From Streptomyces sp. ALI-76-A (GTDB lineage Bacteria; Actinomycetota; Actinomycetes; Streptomycetales; Streptomycetaceae): DNA of 64,000 nucleotides. The notes below the pieces were generated by a model. It had not been told where the DNA came from. It saw only the letters and a program-made list of their open reading frames with translations, and did no database searches. Below, piece after piece: positions 43,974 to 51,058 of this stretch. Positions within the stretch are counted from its first letter, which is position 1, and each line of letters starts with the position of its first letter. A program made the translations under genes and the position numbers. The stretch lies in assembly GCF_030287445.1 (NCBI RefSeq), contig NZ_JASVWB010000002.1:6696001-6760000 (forward strand). The letters are read 5' to 3'.

Positions 43974-44406
43974 GGAGTACCCCTCGGGAGTCGGGGATGG
44001 CCCTGAGGCCATCGATAACCCTTCGCAGGACGGACGAGTCGTGCGTGGCGCCGGAGTCGGGCACGTGCACCGTCAACTGCCCCGCCGCGCGCAGATCCTC
44101 GGCGAGGACGCGGACCACGTTCAGGTGCAGCCGCAGCCGGGCCGCGATCTCCGCGATGGACTGCGGCTGCCGGCACGCGGCGACGATGTCGTGCTGTTCG
44201 AAGGAGAGTTCGTCGAGCACGCCGAGCCCCTCGGCGGTGGCCACCACCTGGGTCTCGACGGGCATGGTCCGGCCGTTCGCGCTGGGCGCCACCCGGCCGG
44301 CGGTGACCAGGAACGGCCGCACGGCGGGGACGGGGCCGGCCGGGTCCGGGTCCGGGGGCGCGGTGCCGTCCTCGCCGGCACCTGCGTGAGTGCGGCCGTC
44401 CGCCAT
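43960..44406 (-). CDS. cvnC: Conservon DUF742 protein CvnC (first conservon)
   Basis: 148 residues. A disordered N-terminus precedes the DUF742 core with RPFLVTAGRVAP, a winged-helix-like segment (FEQHDIVAACRQPQSIAEIA and LNVVRVLAEDLRAAGQL) and a C-terminal SVLRRVIDGLRAIP. Part of the cvnABCD unit; a GTG/ATG start at 44406, 37 bases after cvnB. Role: regulatory partner of CvnD. Confidence 0.9.
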   Translation of the reverse strand: MADGRTHAGAGEDGTAPPDPDPAGPVPAVRPFLVTAGRVAPSANGRTMPVETQVVATAEGLGVLDELSFEQHDIVAACRQPQSIAEIAARLRLHLNVVRVLAEDLRAAGQLTVHVPDSGATHDSSVLRRVIDGLRAIPDSRGVLRDTD

Positions 44407-44443
44407 GGCTTGTGTCTTCCTCCTCGGCCGGGCGGGCGCCCGG

Positions 44444-44920
44444 TCAGCGCTTCGACGCGGCGCCGACGCTGTTCTTCAGTTCGAGCACGAGCTGGGGGCT
44501 GAGCGCGGCACCGGCACGGTTGGCGAACAGCGTCATCTCGTACGCGATGTTGCCGAGCTTGGCCTCCTTGTCGGTGACCACGCCGAGAACGGCTCCGCTG
44601 CCGATCGCGGAGACCAGGACGTGGCCGCCCTCCAGGTCGATGATGACCTTGTTGAGGCCGCCCAGACCGTAGTTGCCGGAGGCCCCGGCGGCCAGGCTGG
44701 TGATGCCGGAGACGATCGCGGCGAGGCGCTCGGAGTCGGCGTGCTCACGCAGCTCGGACACGGCGATGAGCAGGCCGTCGGAGGATACGGCGATGGCGTC
44801 GACGACACCCGCCGTCTCGGTGGCGAAACGATTCAACAGCCAGGTGAAGTCGGCTGCCGCGGCCTGGAGTTCGGCCGGCGTGGTGCCTCCCGCCGGGGTG
44901 CCACCTGTCGACGTGCTCAC
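44444..44920 (-). CDS. cvnB: Conservon roadblock/LC7 protein CvnB (first conservon)
   Basis: 158 residues with the roadblock/LC7 fold (MglB family, GTPase-activating or scaffold role): LLNRFATETAGVVDAIAVS, SERLAAIVSGITSLAAG, GHVLVSAIGSGAVLGVVTD, IAYEMTLFANRAG. GTG at 44920 with GGAAGGAGCG upstream. The GTGA overlaps the stop of cvnA. Confidence 0.93.
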   Translation of the reverse strand: MSTSTGGTPAGGTTPAELQAAAADFTWLLNRFATETAGVVDAIAVSSDGLLIAVSELREHADSERLAAIVSGITSLAAGASGNYGLGGLNKVIIDLEGGHVLVSAIGSGAVLGVVTDKEAKLGNIAYEMTLFANRAGAALSPQLVLELKNSVGAASKR

Positions 44921-47736
44921 TGCTCCGCTCCTTCCGGGGAGTGATGGTGCTGGGGGTGGGGTGCGGGTCCGCTGGCGCGGGGCACGGGGGTCGGGGTGAT
45001 CGCGGTGGTGCCGGGATCGGCGCGGCGGGGGGTGGCGGGGCCGCGGTCGCCCGAGCCGTGGCCGTCGGCGCCGTCGCCGTCCCTGGTGCTGTCGCGGTGG
45101 GCGCGCTGCACGGCCGCCTCGAACTCGTCGAGCGCGTCACGGACGGCCTCCGCGTCGGCGGGCCGGGGGGCGGACCGGCGGGCGGTCTGCTGGTCGGGGT
45201 CGGTACCGAAGGTCGTCCGCAGCGTGGCTCCGCGGACCCGTCGGCGCAGGGGCCGGGAGGCGTCGCCGGGGGTGGCCGGCGTCGTCTCGCCGTCCCGGGC
45301 CCGGGGGATGAAGGCGGCGTCGGCGGGACGGGGGTCCGGGCCGGCCGAGCTGCCGTCCGGGCCGGCCGGTGTGCCGGACGCGGGTGCGGCGCCGGGCGCG
45401 GGGCCGGTCCCGGAGGAGCGGCCGCCCGCCTTCGGGCCGGTCGGCGCCGTGTCTCGCTGGGGCACCCTGCGGGGGAGCGGCGCGGGCTCGTCGTCGGTGC
45501 CGGGGGAGGCGGGCGCCGTCCGCGCCGGGGCCGCGGACCGCGCGCCGGAGGTCTGCGCGTCGGTGACCCCGGGGCGGCCGGCCCTGGACGGCACGGAGTC
45601 CGCGGCCGGCACGGAGTCCGGGGCCGGTACGGAACCCGCGGCCGGGCCGGCAGCCGTCGGGTGCGCACGCGGGGTCGCGGCCGGCGCGGGACGCGTCCGT
45701 GCCGGCGTGTGCTGCGGCGCACCGGCGGCCGTCACCGGGCTCATCGTCAGCAGCAGGGACGACGGGATGGTCACCTCGGCCGTGACACCGCCTCCCGGGG
45801 TGCGGGACAGGGTCACGCCCACCTCCCAGCGGCGGGCCAGGGTGCCCACCACGAACAGGCCGAGCACCTTGGTGGGGACCACGTCGAGGCGTTCGCGGCG
45901 GATCAGCCGGGCGTTCTCCTCCGCGAGCCGCTCCTCGCTCATGCCCAGCCCGTGGTCGGTGACCACGACCAGCGCGCCCTCGGCGCTGTCGAGGGCCGTC
46001 ACCTCGACGGGGCTGCCCGCCGGGGAGAAGGACACGGCGTTCTCGACGAGTTCGGCCACCATCAGGGTGAGGTCGCCGATGATGTCGGGCTCCACCATGA
46101 CCTCGGTCGCGGCGCGCAGACGGACCCGCTGGAAGCCCTCGATCTGGCCGAGCGCGGCCCGTACCACGTTGGTGAGCGCGAGGGGACCGGAGTCGAGGAC
46201 CGTCTCGCGGATGCCGGCCAGCAGCATCAGGCTGTCCGCGTTGCGGCGCAGCCGGACCGCGATGTGGTCGATGCTGTACAGCCGCTCCAGCAGCGCGGGA
46301 TCCGTCTCGCCCCGCTCCACCGCGTCGATCAGCGCCAGCTGCCGGGTGGTCAGGTTGCTGACCCGGCGCCCGACGTTGCCGAACATCTCGGCGACGTTGC
46401 GCCGGCTGAGCACCTGGCGCTCCAGCAGCGCGGAGGCGGTCGTCTGTACATGGTTGAAGGCCTCGGCGAGATCCCCGATCTCGTCCTTCGCGGTGACCGG
46501 CACTTTGCGCAGCCGCGGCGGCGCGGCGTCCTCGGCGTCGTCGTCGGCCACCCGCGCGAGCTCCCGCCCGGCGACGTCGGCGACCTGCCGGGCGGCACCG
46601 GTCAGCGCCTGCACCGGACGTACCACGGACCGCCGTACGAGGACCGCGAAGGCGATCCAGCCGGCGAAGCCGAACAGCGCGATGCCCAGCAGCACGCCCG
46701 CGCGCCAGGCGGCCTCGCTGGAGGCGGCGTCGGCCCGGTCGGCGATCTGGCCGATGAGGGACCGGGTGATCTCCAGCCGGATCTGCGACTGTTCGCGGTA
46801 GGCGGGGTAGGAGGCGAGGGCCTCGTTGAACGCCTCGCGGATCCGGTCGGGGGTGCCGGCCTGGAGGTTGCTGGGGTCGATCTGCAGCTCGGCGTAGTGC
46901 CGGCCGATGGTCGCCTGGGCGGAGTTGTGCTCGATCCCGCCGAGCTCGTTGGCCTGGGCCTCGGTCGCGAACCGGGCGAAGCGGTCGGCCTGGTGGGTGT
47001 ACTCGTTGGCGGAGCCGACCGCGCCGATGAACTCGATCAGGGCGTTGGTGTCACCGGTGCGGGCGGAGAAGACGGCCGTCTCGAAGGCGCTGTGGGCGGC
47101 GTCGGCCCGCAGCAGCGAGTCCAGCTGATTGCCGGTGAAGGTGCCGGCGAGGTCCTCGTCGTGGTCCAGGCCGAGGCCGTCGATCAGGCCCTTGGAGGCG
47201 TTGGTGTAGGCCGGGTCGATGTTGTCGGCGGGCAGATAGGACTGCTCGATGGTGTCGCGCAGGCTGGTGAGGCCGTTGATCTCGCGCAGGGCTTGGGCCT
47301 CGGTGTCCGGCAGCCGGTCGCCGAAGGTGTCCCGGACCTTCCTGACCTGGGCGTCCACCCCGGCCTGCGCCTTGCGGTACTCGGCGGCGGAGGGCCGGGT
47401 GCCCGGGCCCGCGGCCTCGAAGCGCACGGACAGCAGGATGGCCTGCTGGTGCTCGGTCTCCACCCGGTCCACCAGCTCGGCGACCTGCGCGCTGTCCCGG
47501 ACCAGGCGTGCGGCGGAGTCGGCGTCCCGGGCCTGGTCCACCTGCTGGGCGATGAGGTAGGTGAGCAGCACGGCGACCACGGCCAGCGGCACACCGACCA
47601 GGACGTTGAGCTTGCGCCGGAAGGGCCAGCGGTCGGCGAAACCCCGTAGCCGCCGGACACCCCGTGCACCGGGGGAGTCACCCCGGGCCGGTGGCGGTGT
47701 CGGCTGGGCGGACGCGCCCACTTCGCTCGTGGACAC
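44917..47736 (-). CDS. cvnA: Conservon sensor kinase-like protein CvnA (first conservon)
   Basis: 939 residues. First span FRRKLNVLVGVPLAVVAVLL, a ~300-residue nitrate/nitrite-sensing-type (NIT) sensor region, second span AGVLLGIALFGFAGWIAFAV, a HAMP-like linker, then a HATPase domain: VAELVENAVSFSPAGSPVEV and DHGLGMSEERLA. The conserved His of ordinary kinases is replaced (no HExxxP box). A ~230-residue Pro/Ala/Ser-rich tail follows. CvnA proteins receive an outside signal and act with CvnB-D. The GTG at 47736 is used. Confidence 0.9.
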   Translation of the reverse strand: MSTSEVGASAQPTPPPARGDSPGARGVRRLRGFADRWPFRRKLNVLVGVPLAVVAVLLTYLIAQQVDQARDADSAARLVRDSAQVAELVDRVETEHQQAILLSVRFEAAGPGTRPSAAEYRKAQAGVDAQVRKVRDTFGDRLPDTEAQALREINGLTSLRDTIEQSYLPADNIDPAYTNASKGLIDGLGLDHDEDLAGTFTGNQLDSLLRADAAHSAFETAVFSARTGDTNALIEFIGAVGSANEYTHQADRFARFATEAQANELGGIEHNSAQATIGRHYAELQIDPSNLQAGTPDRIREAFNEALASYPAYREQSQIRLEITRSLIGQIADRADAASSEAAWRAGVLLGIALFGFAGWIAFAVLVRRSVVRPVQALTGAARQVADVAGRELARVADDDAEDAAPPRLRKVPVTAKDEIGDLAEAFNHVQTTASALLERQVLSRRNVAEMFGNVGRRVSNLTTRQLALIDAVERGETDPALLERLYSIDHIAVRLRRNADSLMLLAGIRETVLDSGPLALTNVVRAALGQIEGFQRVRLRAATEVMVEPDIIGDLTLMVAELVENAVSFSPAGSPVEVTALDSAEGALVVVTDHGLGMSEERLAEENARLIRRERLDVVPTKVLGLFVVGTLARRWEVGVTLSRTPGGGVTAEVTIPSSLLLTMSPVTAAGAPQHTPARTRPAPAATPRAHPTAAGPAAGSVPAPDSVPAADSVPSRAGRPGVTDAQTSGARSAAPARTAPASPGTDDEPAPLPRRVPQRDTAPTGPKAGGRSSGTGPAPGAAPASGTPAGPDGSSAGPDPRPADAAFIPRARDGETTPATPGDASRPLRRRVRGATLRTTFGTDPDQQTARRSAPRPADAEAVRDALDEFEAAVQRAHRDSTRDGDGADGHGSGDRGPATPRRADPGTTAITPTPVPRASGPAPHPQHHHSPEGAEQ

Positions 47737-48115
47737 CAGGCCTCCTTCGTGGGTGTCTTACGGCGCGCGAGAACCGCACGTGACCGTTTCTGATCGAACG
47801 GGGCGGTGTGACAGGACAACACCGACGCGGCCCCCGCACGCCACTGTGACCGGCGCCAACTTCCGGGAGACTACAGCCTCTTCGGGCGGCTGACCGTGCC
47901 ACCCCGCGTCAAGAATCCGTTACGACACACCCCTGAATCGGCGGGTTCGGTGGCGGCCCGTACGTCACTCCTTCACCTTTGACACACAACCGACTCGCAA
48001 TCGACCACTCGCCGAAGCCATTTGGTGACCGGCCTGCTCTTGACTGATCAAGAACAGGCTGGATTGGATCAGCGCAAGAGCTTCCGAGCATCCCTCAGAG
48101 TCCGGAACGGAAATC
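47737..48115. promoter_or_regulatory. Promoter region between cvnA and opuBC-like gene
   Basis: 379 bases with no gene. TTGACT at 48040-48045 and TTGGAT at 48064-48069 (spacing 18) form a plausible vegetative promoter for the binding-protein gene. An inverted repeat CTTGA-CTGA-TCAAG (48039-48052) overlaps its -35 box and may be an operator. Confidence 0.4.
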
Positions 48116-49072
48116 GTGACTTCTACCGCCGCACACAGCAGGTCCTTCGGGAGACGTCCCGGCGTGGCCGCCCTCGCGCTCGCCGCCGCCACCGCCCTGC
48201 TGGCGGGATGTTCCTCCTCCGACGACACGTCCGACCCGCTGGCCGAGAAGACCGCCGAGGGCGGCACGGTCGTGGTCGGCTCCAACAACTTCGCCGAGAG
48301 CATCCTCCTCGCCGACATCTACGGCGAGGCCCTCAAGGCCAAGGGCATCAAGGTCGAGTACAAGCCCAACATCGGCAGCCGCGAGACCACCTACGGCCTG
48401 CTGAAGAACGGCTCCATCACGGTCCTGCCGGAGTACAACGGCTCGCTGCTCGCCTACCTCGACCCCAAGGCGGAGCAGAAGACGGCCGAGGCGGTGAACG
48501 CGGCGGCGAAGACCAAGCTCGACCCGAAGCTCACGCTGCTGGAGTCGGCGCCCGCCGAGGACAAGGACTCCGTCAGCATCAACGCGGAGACCGCGAAGAA
48601 GTACAGCCTGACCGCCTCGTCCACGCTCGCGGACCTCAAGGACATCGCCCCGGAGCTGGTCATCGGCGGTTCGCCGGAGTTCCAGACCCGGCAGCAGGGC
48701 CTGGTGGGCCTGGAGGCCGAGTACGGCCTGAAGTTCAAGTCCTTCAAGGCCCTGGACGCGGGCGGCCCGCTGACCCAGGCGGCGCTGACGAAGAACACCG
48801 TGCAGGCGGCGGACATCTTCACCACCGACCCGACCATCACCAAGGAGAAGTTCGTCGTCCTCCAGGACCCGAAGAACCTCTTCGGCTTCGCGAACGTGAC
48901 CCCGCTGGTGTACAAGTCCGGACTCTCCCAGGAGGGCGTGGCCGCCCTCAACGAGGTCTCGGCCAAGCTCGACACGAAATCGCTGCTGGAGATGGACTCC
49001 CAGGTGCAGCTGGAGAACGAGGACCCGCTCGACGTCGCCAGGGCCTGGCTGAAGTCGGTCGGCCTGAGCTGA
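48116..49072 (+). CDS. Osmolyte-binding lipoprotein (OpuBC/OsmF type)
   Basis: 318 residues. Lipobox LLAGC (ALAAATALLAGCSSS) then a type-II binding fold: VVVGSNNFAESILLADIYGE, YKPNIGSRETTYGLLKNGSI, PEYNGSLLAYLD and GLKFKSFKALDAGGPLTQAAL. The binding pocket region is typical of betaine/choline-binding proteins. It is the missing subunit of the OpuB-like transporter, yet a whole conservon (43335-47736) lies between them. GTG start at 48116 with GGAAC and GGAAATC upstream. Regulation by osmolarity is inferred. Confidence 0.88.
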   Translation: MTSTAAHSRSFGRRPGVAALALAAATALLAGCSSSDDTSDPLAEKTAEGGTVVVGSNNFAESILLADIYGEALKAKGIKVEYKPNIGSRETTYGLLKNGSITVLPEYNGSLLAYLDPKAEQKTAEAVNAAAKTKLDPKLTLLESAPAEDKDSVSINAETAKKYSLTASSTLADLKDIAPELVIGGSPEFQTRQQGLVGLEAEYGLKFKSFKALDAGGPLTQAALTKNTVQAADIFTTDPTITKEKFVVLQDPKNLFGFANVTPLVYKSGLSQEGVAALNEVSAKLDTKSLLEMDSQVQLENEDPLDVARAWLKSVGLS

Positions 49073-49653
49073 CCGCCGGCACCTCCGTCACACGCCGTGG
49101 CCACCACCACCGCGGACGGAGCGGCGCGGGTGCCCCCTCGGACGCAGGGCGCCCGCGCCGTCCGCGACGGAACCACCCTCGACGTCGGCACGCCGGTACG
49201 GCTCGCGGACGGCCGCGCCGTACCCGTCGTACCGCCCGAGGCCCGGGAACGGGCGGTACGGTCCCGGCGTACCGCCCCGCGTTCCGCCGCGCCGGCGTCG
49301 GCGAGGGTTCGGCGTGTGCCCAGGACCGGCTGACGCACCCGCCGCTCGTGGAGGCCGTGACGTCCGGAGGCCGTGACGTCCGAGACCGGTCGTGCTGATG
49401 TCCGGTGGGATACGACCGGTCGTGCTGACGTCCGGAGGCCGTGACGTCCGAGACCGGTCGTGCTGACGTCCGGTGGGGTACGACCGGTCGTCCTGACGTC
49501 CGGTCGTATCCGTCGGTGGCCCCTGGCTTCCGGCTTCCCGTGTCCGGCGCTCGGCGCCCGGCTACCCGTATCCCGTATCCCGCTTCGGCGGTCCGGGCCC
49601 GCACCCGTCCGGGCGCACACCTGTCCGATCCGGTCCCACCGTCGTCGCGCCGG
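49073..49653. other. Intergenic region with direct repeats
   Basis: 580 bases. A small frame from GTG at 49097 (78 codons, starting VATTTADGAARVPP and containing DVGTPVRLADGRAVPVVPPE) has gene-like composition but no ribosome site; it may be a relic. From 49366 a tandem repeat begins. The rest shows no gene. Confidence 0.35.
49366..49501. repeat. Two 68-bp tandem copies with 34-bp sub-units
   Basis: 49366-49433 and 49434-49501 are near-identical. Each contains two sub-units sharing ACCGGTCGTGCTGAYGTCCG, giving four copies of a core with a palindromic ACCGGT. There are no regular spacers between the copies, so this is not a CRISPR array. Confidence 0.9.
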
Positions 49654-50265
49654 TCAGCGGACCGGGCGAGGAGGACCCTGGGAGCCGTCCCGCCGGTCGA
49701 CCTCGGCGATCACCCGGTCCAGGAGGGCGACCAGCACGTCCCGGCTGGAGGCCCGTTCCCGCGCGTCGCACAGCAGCACGGGCACGTGCTCCGGGAGCGC
49801 CAGCGCGTCCCGGATGTCGTCCGGCGCGTACGGGTGCCGTCCGTGGAAGCCGTTCACGCCGACGACGAACGGGATGCCCCGCCGCTCGAAGAAGTCGACG
49901 GCGGCGAAACTCGACTCGGGCCTGCGGACGTCGATCAGCACCACCGCGCCCAGCGCGCCGACGGCCAGGTCGTTCCACATGAACCAGAACCGCTGCTGCC
50001 CGGGCGTGCCGAAGAGATAGAGCACCAGTTCGTCGCTGATCGTGATCCGGCCGAAGTCCAGGGCCACGGTGGTGGCACGTTTCTGCTCGATGCCGTCGAG
50101 ATCGTCGATGCCCAGGCCCGCGGCGGTCAGCGACTCCTCGGTGCGCAGTGGGGCGATCTCACTGACCGACCCGACCATGGTGGTCTTCCCGACGCCGAAG
50201 CCCCCGGCGATCAGGATCTTGACGGTGTCGGGTGCCACCGGGGCGGCGGTGTCAGAGCCGGCCAA
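49654..50265 (-). CDS. cvnD: Conservon GTPase CvnD (second conservon)
   Basis: 203 residues of the MglA/CvnD GTPase family: P-loop GGFGVGKTTMVG, TTVALDFG, LFGTPGQQRFWFMWND, and ERRGIPFVVGVNGFHGR. Start overlaps the end of cvnC by 14 bases, as in the first conservon, showing that gene order and coupling are conserved. Confidence 0.92.
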   Translation of the reverse strand: MAGSDTAAPVAPDTVKILIAGGFGVGKTTMVGSVSEIAPLRTEESLTAAGLGIDDLDGIEQKRATTVALDFGRITISDELVLYLFGTPGQQRFWFMWNDLAVGALGAVVLIDVRRPESSFAAVDFFERRGIPFVVGVNGFHGRHPYAPDDIRDALALPEHVPVLLCDARERASSRDVLVALLDRVIAEVDRRDGSQGPPRPVR

Positions 50266-50611
50266 GACCGTCCCTCACTTTCTGCAGCAGGTCCATGTCC
50301 GGGGTGCGGAGCGAGACGGGATGCGGCGGGCGGGCGGTGATCAGACCGGCCTCCAGCAGATCGCAGAGCATGATGACGATGACGCTCACCGGCAGGTCCA
50401 GCAGCGCCGCGAGCTCCGCCACGGCCACCGGCCGCGCACACCGGCGCAGGATCCGGGTCTGTTCGGGCTGTGGCCGTGGAGCCCGTTCCGGGGGCGGATC
50501 CACCGTGGTCACCGTCGTGATGAGGGTGAAGTCGGCGCGGCTGGGCCGGGTCCGTCCGCCGGTCAGCGCGAAGGGCCGCACCAGCCGCCCCGCCGCGTCG
50601 CTTCCGCTCAC
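50252..50611 (-). CDS. cvnC: Conservon DUF742 protein CvnC (second conservon)
   Basis: 119 residues; RLVRPFALTGGRTRP and the winged-helix block (RILRRCARPVAVAELAALL, SVIVIMLCDLLEAGLITA) identify DUF742. Shorter at the N-terminus than the first conservon's CvnC. Start overlaps cvnB by a few bases' distance. Confidence 0.9.
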   Translation of the reverse strand: MSGSDAAGRLVRPFALTGGRTRPSRADFTLITTVTTVDPPPERAPRPQPEQTRILRRCARPVAVAELAALLDLPVSVIVIMLCDLLEAGLITARPPHPVSLRTPDMDLLQKVRDGLGRL

Positions 50612-50612
50612 C

Positions 50613-51047
50613 TCACTCGCCTGGGGCGGCCGGGGTGGGGCCCACGTGCGCCCGCGGCGCCGCGCTGAGGTGCTCGCCGATCTTCTTCACCAGCATGTTC
50701 ATCTGGTACGCCACCACGCCGACGTCCGCACCCGGCCCCGTCAGGACGACCAGGTGGGCGCCGGGTCCGGCGGAGGTCAGGATCAGGAAGCTGTTGGCCA
50801 TCTCGATCAGCGCCTGCCGCACCGGGCCGCCGCGGAAGTCCATGCTGACGCCCTTGCTGAGGCTCATCAGCCCGGAGGCGGTCGCGGCCAGCCGCTCCGC
50901 GTCGTCGCGCACGAACCCGACGGACCGGCTGACGACCAGCCCGTCCTCGGAGAGCACCACGGCGTGGTTCACGTCGGCGACCCGGTCCACGAGACCGGTG
51001 AGCAACTGGTCCAGCTGGGTGTCCGTGGCGGGGGTGGGGCGTGTCAT
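50613..51047 (-). CDS. cvnB: Conservon roadblock/LC7 protein CvnB (second conservon)
   Basis: 144 residues from ATG at 51047 (GAAGGACACC provides a ribosome site); an ATG at 51062 that overlaps the cvnA stop would add five residues. Roadblock fold: LLTGLVDRVADVNHAVVLS, LMSLSKGVSMDFRGG, SFLILTSAGPGAHLVVLTG, VVAYQMNMLVKKIG. Confidence 0.92.
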   Translation of the reverse strand: MTRPTPATDTQLDQLLTGLVDRVADVNHAVVLSEDGLVVSRSVGFVRDDAERLAATASGLMSLSKGVSMDFRGGPVRQALIEMANSFLILTSAGPGAHLVVLTGPGADVGVVAYQMNMLVKKIGEHLSAAPRAHVGPTPAAPGE

Positions 51048-51058
51048 GGCGGTGTCCT

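Noticed and set aside
49366-49501. Tandem repeat considered as CRISPR or iteron origin
   Set aside because: Copies are head-to-tail without unique spacers, and no replication gene is nearby.
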